Assembly (NCBI GenBank): GCA_905221605.1
Contig: CAJNDS010002166.1
Span: forward strand, 382,501-446,500
DNA from: Symbiodinium natans
Taxonomy: Eukaryota > Sar > Dinophyceae > Suessiales > Symbiodiniaceae
Direction: 5' to 3'
DNA: 64,000 bases
A program made the position numbers and the translations under genes. Of this stretch, positions 53,854 to 62,600 are shown piece after piece. The notes beneath the pieces were generated by a model, which saw nothing but the letters and a program-made list of their open reading frames with translations, was not told the origin of the DNA and ran no database searches. Every line of letters begins with the position of its first letter. The first letter of the stretch is position 1.

Positions 53854-56800
53854 TGGTAGCGGAGCTGCCGTTCCAGGAACCAGAGGCAGCGATGATGCTA
53901 CACATAGCAGGAGTAGGAATCGTCCTCATAGCCATGATGGCTTCTCTCGTCTGTGGGATGATACAAATGTGGAAACAGGAAAAGAACGTCGAAGTCCGAG
54001 AGTTCTTCGAGTACCTCCCCACAGTCCGGATAGCAACAAGAGCAGGAAGAAGGTACCACAAACCAGGTTGTGGTCACATCAGGAACCTGACGGTTGCTGG
54101 TGGAAGAGTGAGGGACTTTGCCCCTTGCTTCAATTGCTTCCCTGAACGATACACGATTCAGGAAGTGAAGACGAGGAACATGAGATGCTACGGAATGGCA
54201 GCAGGCATAGTGCTGCTGGTTGGTTTTGCCCTGGGGAGCCTCGCCACTTTGTGCGGGATGAGCATGACTCCAGGAAGATATGGCTTCGAAGAGAATCCGT
54301 GGCAGGCCCTTGGACCCGGAAGAGCCAAGGATGAACTTGCCCTTGGAGATGACAGATCCTCCAAGGAAGAAAGACGTGGGAGAAAGGTGATTGCCGAGAT
54401 TGACGAGAGTGAGTTGATGGTTGTGTGGACGAGCATCCCAGGAAAGCCCAATACGCATTCTCAGAAGAACTACGACAAGTACTCCGTGAACCAGGACTTC
54501 ATGAATGCCTACACGATTAGGAGCATCGACATGTACATGAGTGAAGAAGATGAGAGCCTTGAGTCCGGCTACGCTCCTAGGTACCTAGTAGATGAGAAGC
54601 TAGTAGATGAGAAGCTAGAAGAAGGAAAGTTTCACAATGTAGAAAAGATCCCTTTCAAGGAACAGTTCGAACAGCTAGAAAAGAAGTTTCACGACGTCGT
54701 GCACAGCTTAGTGTTTGAAGGAATTCATCTCGTAGTTTTCGCAGGAACACCTCTAGGAATGATTACTTGGATCATCCTATCGTACTTCTCACGATTGTTC
54801 TTTACAGCAGTACAGAAAAGAACGAAGAGAGCGAAAGAGCCCAAAAGGAAAAGCAGGAGAAGAAGAGCAGAAGTGAGGAGACAGCACAAGACAATGTTTC
54901 TTGTTGTGCTTGTGTACAGCAACTTGGAAGCAGCCAAAGGAATGGAAGATGCACTACAGAGACTTGCAGAAATCAACCAGCAAACGCTTCAAGGAATACA
55001 AACCTTAGCAGAAGAGATGAGGAGCAGTGCAGCAGCCGGCACAGCCCGAGAGCAAAGCATCACAGCAAGCTTCAGCAATACACTGCAGGCAATTCAGCAG
55101 CAGAGTGCAGAGGCGCAGCACACTTTGCTTCAAGCACAGGAAACAGCAGTGACAACTTTCGAGGAGATCGGAAGCAGCCTAGAGAGAGCAGTGAAAGGAA
55201 GAAAGCCAGGTGACGTTGAGCTTCACAAACTCATCAAGCCTCCAGAAGTATTTTCGCCGGGAACTTGGCAAGAAGAAAAGAATGGTTTCATGGAGTTCAA
55301 GCAACGACTTCGAGTCTGGCTTGGCGCTACGGATGAAGATCTTGTGGAAACCATGGACCTCGTGGAGAACGACCTGAGGAAGAATGAAGTGCTGGACATG
55401 AAAGATATGACTGATGAGGCCAAAACGCAAAGCAGGAAGTTGTATAGCATTTTAGCGTCTTACACAAAAGGCAGACCGTATCGTGTGGTTCGCCATACGA
55501 CAGAAGAGAACGGTATGGAAGCCTATAGGATGCTGTTGTTAGAATACCAGCCTGTGAATAGAGCAAGATCGCTGGAACTTTTCCACAACATCATGAATTT
55601 CCGTTTTGCCAAGGACAAAGGCATTGCAGAGAACATCCTCGAATATGAGGAACGCATTGAGCAGTACGAGAAGTCCACTGGAGAAAAGGTGCAGGAAAAC
55701 TTGAAGGTTAGTACATTGATTCAAGGAATGAAGCCTGAAGTAAAGAGACATTTGTTGCTCAACCTAGATGAGAAGACGAAGTACCCGGCACTTAGGCAGT
55801 ATCTTGTGAACTATGAGTCAACTGAGAAGTGGACCAATTCGCTTACGCAGTCCCAAGGAACACCCTATAGGACCACTACTGACCTAATCGACAAGGGAGA
55901 AGATCATCAGGGTGTTGCAGCCATGGATGTGTCTCAGGCTTGGAAAGGCAAAGGTAGAGATTGGTACGGGTACAAAGGTAAAGGAAAGAAAGGTGGTAAG
56001 GATTCAGGCAAGGATTCAGGCAAAGGTGGTTTCAAAGGTCGAGGCAAAGGAAAAGGTAGAGGCAAAGGCAGAGGTGGAAACTGGAAAGGCCGAGGTAGAG
56101 GCTTTAGAGGTTTCAAAGGCAGAGGAAAAGGCTACAAAGGGTTCAAAGGTAGCTACAAAGGTAAAGGCAAAGGAAAGGCCCAAGCAGCTACAGGAGTTTG
56201 CCATTACTGCCAGAAGTATGGACACTTTGAGGCCCAGTGTAGGAAGAAACAGAGAGACATGGGGTACACGGCTAGGAATGTAGAAATGCAGGAAACTCAG
56301 AGTGAAGCCCCAAGTAGAGGAACAGCCTCAACCCAAGCTCCAACATCGAGAACAGCGACAACATCAGCCAGTTCATCAGGTCAAGGAACCCAGAAGCCGA
56401 TCATCAGGATGGTAACAATGCACCACATCGGTGATCCACCGACCAGCTTTCCTGAGGAGTTCGAGCTGAGCGAAGACTCTGAGGAACTTGAAATTGACTA
56501 CTTCGGGAGAGTTTTGATGGTTTCGGCTAGTTCAGGAAAGTCAGAGCAGGAATTTCAGATTGGAAGTGAGAGTGATGAAGAGAGTGAAGACATAGAGAAG
56601 GACCCCTTGTACTGTTGGTACACCTCAGAACCAGAGAACTTTGTTAGGACAGTGAGAGAGAGCCCAGGTGCAAAGGAAATTGAGGTTGTGCTTGACTCAG
56701 GCGCAGATATCTCATTAGCCCCTGTGTGGATGCGAAATTTCGGTAGGAAGGTCCCGGACCGACGCAGGATTGAACTCCGAGACGCTCAAGGAACTAGGAT

Positions 56801-57284
56801 AAAGGTACAGGACCAGCGGGTTATTGAGGTTGAGTTTGAGGATGTTGGTGGAAACTGTGTGAAGGTTGAGGAAGTCTTCTTGATTTCATCAGTTGTTCAC
56901 CCTCTCTTAGCTGTAGGAAAATTGTTGAAGAAAGGTTGGGAATTTCGGAACGGTAGTGAGACAGGAACTTTCTTGGTTGAAGGAAACACTTCCATAGCAG
57001 TAGCTTACAACAACAATTCCCTCACCGCTAAAGCTTTTGTCAGGACAGTCTCGACATCCCAAACAACAGGAGTCCCTACGCCAATCTATCTCTGTGAAAC
57101 GCTTAGGAACCTCGTAGCTGAAGGTCGAATTGGATGGACAAGTGTGACCGAGCCCTATGTAGTCCACTACAGCCCAAAGAGCTCAGAGCATGTTGACCCA
57201 GCTATGATGTATCCTCAAGGAAAACATCCTTTCAGAGCTGTTTTGGTTAGAGACACCGAAGGCTGGCAGCTCTTGAAGAGCTAG
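53853..57284 (+). CDS. copia ORF1: membrane/metal-site region, Gag, zinc knuckle, aspartic protease (1143 aa)
   Basis: Residues 14-37, ~114-134 and ~290-320 are hydrophobic, likely membrane segments. Between the first two is H69/C73/C92/C95 in YHKPGCGH...PCFNC, resembling small metal-binding modules. Residues ~335-450 are helical and Gln/Ala-rich. Residues ~457-665 look like a copia Gag core (EFKQRLRVWLG... YMLL-type). Residues ~695-778 are a Gly/Lys/Arg-rich nucleic-acid-binding run. The CCHC knuckle CHYCQKYGHFEAQC is at 783-796. The protease catalytic motif DSGAD starts at D948. The ATG at 53853 uses the last LTR base and overlaps the primer site, so an internal Met (14 or 15) may be the true start. 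The end overlaps ORF2 in the -1 frame. Codons show a strong AGGAA bias. Confidence 0.93.
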   Translation: MVAELPFQEPEAAMMLHIAGVGIVLIAMMASLVCGMIQMWKQEKNVEVREFFEYLPTVRIATRAGRRYHKPGCGHIRNLTVAGGRVRDFAPCFNCFPERYTIQEVKTRNMRCYGMAAGIVLLVGFALGSLATLCGMSMTPGRYGFEENPWQALGPGRAKDELALGDDRSSKEERRGRKVIAEIDESELMVVWTSIPGKPNTHSQKNYDKYSVNQDFMNAYTIRSIDMYMSEEDESLESGYAPRYLVDEKLVDEKLEEGKFHNVEKIPFKEQFEQLEKKFHDVVHSLVFEGIHLVVFAGTPLGMITWIILSYFSRLFFTAVQKRTKRAKEPKRKSRRRRAEVRRQHKTMFLVVLVYSNLEAAKGMEDALQRLAEINQQTLQGIQTLAEEMRSSAAAGTAREQSITASFSNTLQAIQQQSAEAQHTLLQAQETAVTTFEEIGSSLERAVKGRKPGDVELHKLIKPPEVFSPGTWQEEKNGFMEFKQRLRVWLGATDEDLVETMDLVENDLRKNEVLDMKDMTDEAKTQSRKLYSILASYTKGRPYRVVRHTTEENGMEAYRMLLLEYQPVNRARSLELFHNIMNFRFAKDKGIAENILEYEERIEQYEKSTGEKVQENLKVSTLIQGMKPEVKRHLLLNLDEKTKYPALRQYLVNYESTEKWTNSLTQSQGTPYRTTTDLIDKGEDHQGVAAMDVSQAWKGKGRDWYGYKGKGKKGGKDSGKDSGKGGFKGRGKGKGRGKGRGGNWKGRGRGFRGFKGRGKGYKGFKGSYKGKGKGKAQAATGVCHYCQKYGHFEAQCRKKQRDMGYTARNVEMQETQSEAPSRGTASTQAPTSRTATTSASSSGQGTQKPIIRMVTMHHIGDPPTSFPEEFELSEDSEELEIDYFGRVLMVSASSGKSEQEFQIGSESDEESEDIEKDPLYCWYTSEPENFVRTVRESPGAKEIEVVLDSGADISLAPVWMRNFGRKVPDRRRIELRDAQGTRIKVQDQRVIEVEFEDVGGNCVKVEEVFLISSVVHPLLAVGKLLKKGWEFRNGSETGTFLVEGNTSIAVAYNNNSLTAKAFVRTVSTSQTTGVPTPIYLCETLRNLVAEGRIGWTSVTEPYVVHYSPKSSEHVDPAMMYPQGKHPFRAVLVRDTEGWQLLKS
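53854..53865 (+). promoter_or_regulatory. primer binding site, initiator-Met tRNA type
   Basis: TGGTAGCGGAGC directly follows the 5' LTR. It is complementary to the 3' end of initiator methionine tRNA (compare TGGTATCAGAGC in plant copia elements), the usual primer for Ty1/copia minus-strand DNA synthesis. Confidence 0.9.
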
Positions 57285-58003
57285 AAGAACCTTTTGGCCA
57301 CATCTATGATGAGAGCCAGAACTTTGAGGTATTGACCTTGATCTCGTCCAAGGCATTTCCTCCTTACCTCATAGGAACACCCAAGAAAGCGGAAGACAGA
57401 CGTACATTTGAAGAGTACACTGATGACAAGTGGTCTCTTAGCAAGGATGGAACTGAACTGATCAGGTACCACCACACGCCCAGGAAGACACGTTTTCATC
57501 CGCTCGACTTGAAGGACATTCCCGTAGAGCGTGAGAACCTCCAGAACGAGAGATCCACCTACGGAGAGGACCCAGTGAACCATGAGTTCTTTGAAGACAA
57601 GATGCCATGGATTGCAGATGAGTATGACGAGTTCTCATCACCTTTCGGAGTGAGATCATGGACAGGACAGTCTAAGTTCAGGTTGGTCTACCCAGTAGAT
57701 GGTTCAGAGGCCCAACAACAGGAACAAAGGCTCAAAACAGTCCCGGAGAATGAAAGCATGGAGATTGACGAACAGGAAGCACAGGCCCCTGCACACAGGT
57801 ATGAACTTCATGGAGAACTTACGTTCATTTATGATGGTCATGAGTACAACCAGCAGAACAGCCTGAAGATCCTCAAGGAAGTGTGTACAGAACTTGGAGT
57901 GTCTAAGAATGGCTCAAAACAGGACCTCCTTAGAAGGCTCAGTAGGAAGATCATGGAAGATAAGAGACGGTTAGGACTCAACACTGCTCAAAAGAAGTAC
58001 TAG
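57251..58003 (+). CDS. copia ORF2: pre-integrase region with SAP-like motif
   Basis: The frame is open from 57251, 31 nt before ORF1 stops, and ends at TAG 58001-58003. No ATG starts it, so it is probably made as an extension of ORF1 by a -1 frameshift, or the break is a mutation. It holds a conserved-looking TRFHPLDL segment and, near the end, LKILKEVCTELGVSKNGSKQ followed by DLLRRL. That matches the SAP DNA-binding motif pattern (L-x2-L...LG-x-S-x-x-G-x-K-x-x-L-x-x-R-L). The TAG is followed in the same frame by ORF3, so ORF2 and ORF3 are one protein apart from that codon. Confidence 0.75.
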   Translation, partial: RHRRLAALEELEEPFGHIYDESQNFEVLTLISSKAFPPYLIGTPKKAEDRRTFEEYTDDKWSLSKDGTELIRYHHTPRKTRFHPLDLKDIPVERENLQNERSTYGEDPVNHEFFEDKMPWIADEYDEFSSPFGVRSWTGQSKFRLVYPVDGSEAQQQEQRLKTVPENESMEIDEQEAQAPAHRYELHGELTFIYDGHEYNQQNSLKILKEVCTELGVSKNGSKQDLLRRLSRKIMEDKRRLGLNTAQKKY

Positions 58004-58039
58004 GAATATGCCATTCCACAACCGCTCAAGGACCAAGTC

Positions 58040-59680
58040 ATGCCCAAACCTGAAGAAGTTGAGGTACACAATTTGACACATTTACCGTATGCCACTTGGT
58101 GTCCAGTATGTGTTGCGTGCAAAGGAAAAGAGTCGCCACATCCAACTCAAAGCCCTGAGAAGGAACGATCGTCTAGACCCACATTGTGTATGGATTTCTG
58201 TTTTACAGGAACAAGTCATGATGAAGCCCCGACGGCAGTCAGCCTAGTTTGCATTGACTCTTGGAGTAGGAGCATTGCTTGCATTCCAACTGCAACCAAA
58301 GGAAAAGGTTTGATCGAGCACATTGGCGAAGGCGTTACGTACATGAGCACTCAGCTTCAGTACCAGACTATCAATTTGAAGGCAGACAATGAAGGAACCA
58401 TGAAGAAGCTCAAGCAGATCATCCTGAAACAAAGGTCAGCTCTAGGACTAGGAACAACCCTTCAAGATGCAGTTTCAGGCCAGAAGGAAACCAATGGCAT
58501 GGCAGAGCGTGCAATTCAAACTGTGCGTAGGCAAGACCTCACGTTGATTCAAGGTTTGCAGGAACAGGCAAAGGTGTTGATAGCGCATACTCACCCCTTG
58601 TTCAGTTGGGCATTCAGGCATGCAGCTTGGATTCTGAATAGGTACCACAGACACAGTGCTACTGGTATGACACCTTATGAGTTTGTTGCAGGAAGACCTT
58701 ATGAAGGAACACTTTGCCAGTTTGGAGAGAGTTTGATGGTCTTGGTGAACAGGACTGGCGTCAATGTCAAGAAAGGTGACCCTCAATGGCTGAGAGGAGT
58801 TTTCTTAGGAAAGACTGACAACAACCTCTTCATTACGTGGCACATGGATGGCATCAAGACCAGTAGATCTGTGAAGAGATGCCCCCATCATTTTGACCTG
58901 GAAGCACTAACTAGTGTAGGAATCCACACTTGGGAAGTGAAGCACACGACGCTCACAACTCGCGTAGTTCCTAGGAAGAACCTACCAGGCCCCTCAGGAA
59001 CACCAGCGCCTGTGACAGTGGTGGAGCCTCTAGGAGATCAACATGGCATTGGAGCCATTACTCCTGGAATACAGACACCTGTCATCGCAGGCGGGGCGAG
59101 TACACCAAAACCGTTAGGAACAGTCACCCCAAGAAACACGAACCTTCATGCAATGGCAAAGAAGGCAAAGGAACAAGAACAACTGCAAGCAGAACCTGCA
59201 GCACCTGAGTGGATAGACCCAGGACCTGATGAGGCAGGCAGTGATGCAACGCCTACAAGTCAGCTGAGTCATCTGCAAAACAGAGGACCAGAATCTGATG
59301 AAGCAGGTAGTGACAGCATGAGCACTGACCAAGAGAAGCAAGAGAGTCAAGGTAGTGAACTTTTGTTGCCTAGAGCACCGGCAGCAGTCAGAAAGCATGA
59401 GTATGAAGACGTAGGAACTTCGTCCAAAATCCCAAGGACCGACGAGTCGCCGAAGAGGAAATTTCCACCATTTAACGCAGGACGCGTGTTTGAGCACAAC
59501 GACGAACCTCTCCCTGAGCCAGGACTTGACGACATCTGTTGGGAGGACACATACTCAGATATAGGAGATGAAGAAGAAGAAGACGAAGAGGAGAGAGAGA
59601 GAGAGTTTTCAACGATGAGGACGCAGGACCACCAGAGCTTTCAGAGGAAGAGCTCAAGACCAAGGACAGAGAGGCCATGA
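58040..59680 (+). CDS. copia ORF3: integrase (546 aa)
   Basis: The zinc-binding start H10-x3-H14...C21-x2-C24 (HNLTHLPYATWCPVC) is followed by the catalytic triad D52 (CMDFCF), D116 (KADNEG) and E156 (NGMAERAIQ). The C-terminal DNA-binding part has WLRGVFLGKT. An acidic Pro/Ser/Glu-rich linker follows. It catalyses insertion of the cDNA into the genome. It shares frame with ORF2; the first ATG is at 58040 but the frame is open from the TAG at 58001. Just before its end a GA microsatellite (about 59589-59604) throws the frame; the continuation towards RT (PPELSEEELKTKDREAM) lies in the next frame and enters ORF4. Confidence 0.93.
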   Translation: MPKPEEVEVHNLTHLPYATWCPVCVACKGKESPHPTQSPEKERSSRPTLCMDFCFTGTSHDEAPTAVSLVCIDSWSRSIACIPTATKGKGLIEHIGEGVTYMSTQLQYQTINLKADNEGTMKKLKQIILKQRSALGLGTTLQDAVSGQKETNGMAERAIQTVRRQDLTLIQGLQEQAKVLIAHTHPLFSWAFRHAAWILNRYHRHSATGMTPYEFVAGRPYEGTLCQFGESLMVLVNRTGVNVKKGDPQWLRGVFLGKTDNNLFITWHMDGIKTSRSVKRCPHHFDLEALTSVGIHTWEVKHTTLTTRVVPRKNLPGPSGTPAPVTVVEPLGDQHGIGAITPGIQTPVIAGGASTPKPLGTVTPRNTNLHAMAKKAKEQEQLQAEPAAPEWIDPGPDEAGSDATPTSQLSHLQNRGPESDEAGSDSMSTDQEKQESQGSELLLPRAPAAVRKHEYEDVGTSSKIPRTDESPKRKFPPFNAGRVFEHNDEPLPEPGLDDICWEDTYSDIGDEEEEDEEEREREFSTMRTQDHQSFQRKSSRPRTERP

Positions 59681-62600
59681 TCACCGAGATGGAGAGACTT
59701 TCAGGAATGCAGGCACTGGTTAGGAAACCACTTGAGGAACTTGGCTGGCGCAAGAGAGACGATGGAGAGAATGAGAGAGAAGAGAGTGAACAGGAACCCA
59801 TAAAATGGCTCACCACCAAATTCGTGTTCGATTGGCGGTTCAGGTCAGGGTCTTGGAAAAGACGGGCTAGGCTAGTGGCTCGTGAATTTAAAGGAACTGA
59901 ACACAGAAGCGATGTGTTCTCACCAGCCACGTCAGCAAGCCTCACAAGGTTAGTCCCCGTGATTGCTCTTCAGGAAGAGTTTTCAGTCTACAGCATTGAC
60001 GTCAAAGATGCGTTTTTGCAAGTACCCCAAAGGACTAGAACGGCGTGTGAATTCCCGAAGGAATATGTGGAGCTGTTTCAGGACACTGATCCCTCTTGTC
60101 TTCAGGAAGGACTACTCTTGCTCCGAGTGTTGCCAGGACAGAGAGACGCAGCTTTGCTTTGGTCGGATCATTTTAGTGATTCGCTTAAGGAACAAGACTT
60201 TGAGAGAAGTGTAGCTTGTCCAACTCTGTTTCGAGACTCAAGGAAAAGCATTCTTGTGGTTCATGTTGATGACATTCAAGCAGCAGGAAAGAGTCATCAT
60301 GTCGACCCTGTACTAAAGAGCCTAGGACGAGTGTACGAGCTGAAGATTGAGGGACCATTTCTTACCGCGCAGGAACTTGCTATTGGCGAGTCGCTTCAGA
60401 CGGTGAGATTTCTCAAAAGAAAGTACTCGTATCACAATCATGAACTTCACATTCACAGTGACCCAAAGTATCTAGGAAAACTTCGTGAAGAACTCAAGTT
60501 GACAGGAAAGGCATCAAAGCCAACGCCGTGCACACAGGAGAGCCAGGCAGTAGACAACACAAACCCTCTTGACCAGGAACAAGCAGCTTCGTTTAGGAAG
60601 TGTGTAGGAATCCTCCTATATGTTTGTCAGGACAGGCCGGATCTGCAGTTCGCAGTAAGAGGTTTAGCGTCCAAGATGTCATTGCCAACATTTGCAGCTA
60701 AGAAGCAGTTGATTCATGTTGTGCAGTACATGACAAAGACAGATGGTTACCATTGCACGTATAGGAAAACACCTCGAGGAATGTCAAACCTCAACGAGAG
60801 CATTCGCAACGGAACCTATGACTTTTCCCAAGTCAAACCCAAGGAACATCACTTGTTGGAGGTATACTCCGATTCAGATTGGGCAGGACAGAAAGACAGT
60901 CGTCGCAGCACAAGTTCAGGAACTGTGTTCCTGGATTCTCAACTGATCTATGCATTCTCTAGGACCCAAAGGAGTATTTCTTTGTCTTCTGGAGAGGCAG
61001 AATATTACGCCGCAGCTAGTTCAGCTAGTGACTCTTTGTTGCTCAAGGAAGCGATAGAATTCCTCACCTGTAGGAAGTGCGTAGTGCATTTGCATCTAGA
61101 TTCTCCCGCTGCTCGTGGTATCATTACCAGGCAGGGAGTAGGAAGAGTGAAACATTTGCAGATTAGGACCCTCTTTCTCCAGGACCTCCACAAACAAGGA
61201 ATTCTTAGTGTCCACCCGGTAGGTACCAGGGATAACACTGCTGATATAGGAACTAAGCCGCTTTCAGGAAAACGCATTAAGTTGTTGATGCATTGGCTAG
61301 GCTTCAAGGACGAACAAAACCAACCAGTAGGAATTGAAGAGCTTCAAGAACATCGACAGCAGGAACAAGCTAAGGCCACAGTCAAGAGAATCAAGTCCAA
61401 AGGAAACTTCGCATTTGCAGCTTTGTTGTTCTCTTTGCTTTCAGGAAGTTTGGAAGGTTGCTCAAAGGTTGAAGTAGCTTCAGGAACATGTCTTTTGCAG
61501 TCGTGCAGTACATGTGTAGGAACTGTGCAGGAACATGTCGGCATGTGCAGTGACACGAGTGCATGTGCATTAGGATTGCAGGAACAGCTTGAGGTAGGAA
61601 ACATTTGCAGCTCGATGCCTCGAGTGAAGGACCTCTGTTTTAGGAACCCTGAAAAGGAAGAGACAGTAGCTGTAGAGAAGGAAGTAGCAGCTATGGAACC
61701 GAGTGCCTCCGAGAAGGAACGTTGGTTCAGAGAGCTCACCTCTCAGTTGAACCAGTTGAAAGAAGCCCAAGGAACCACGAACGTGTTGCTCAGAGAACAG
61801 CGTCGCGAACAGGCAAGCCTCAAGGAACAGATTGAGGACCAACACCTGCGAGATGTGGAGTTGCTCAGGCACTTGAAGGAAAGGATAGAAGCGTTGGAGA
61901 CCAAGATCGCCGAGTACGAGAAGGAAGAAGAAGAGATCAAAGGAATGATTTGGTGGAAGCTTCAAGAAGAAGAAAGAGGAGCAGAGATGGAAAGAGAGCT
62001 ACGAAGAACAGGACATGGTCGAGGAGAAGAAGGAAGTAAAGAAGAAGAAGAAGGATCGAGTTCTACCACACCAAGATCTTCGTCGGCGTCTACTACATCA
62101 ACGCAGGAGGAAAAGAGGAAGGAAAAGGAGAGGAAAGAGAAGATCAGGAAAGTGAATGAGGAGCTGAGGAAAAGAGAAGAAGAGGAGAAGGAAAAGGAAA
62201 GAGGTTTTGCGTACCCCTACGACGACACCGAGTACAAGATCTACGTGGAGAATGGCAAGGTGTACAAGCAGCACAGGATCACGGGCGAGAAGGTCGAAGT
62301 TGGCGTCGACTACGTCTACAAGTACCAGAAAGGAAAGGAAGGAAAAGGAAAAGGACCAGGAAAAGGAAGCACCAAGAACACAGCCACAGGAGCGAGCAGC
62401 AGCTCTGACAAGCAGGCAAGCGCAGCAGTCGCTGAAGCAGCAGGAGTTACACCACAGGAAGAAGGAGCCACGCAGGAAGCAGAGAAGCAGGTAGAGAAGG
62501 ATGAGAAGAAGTGGCAGAAGGAACGCGAAAGGCGAGAAAGAATCAGGAAGAGGAAAGCCGAGGAGAAAGCCAGGAAGGAGAAGGAAGAAGCAGAAGAGGA

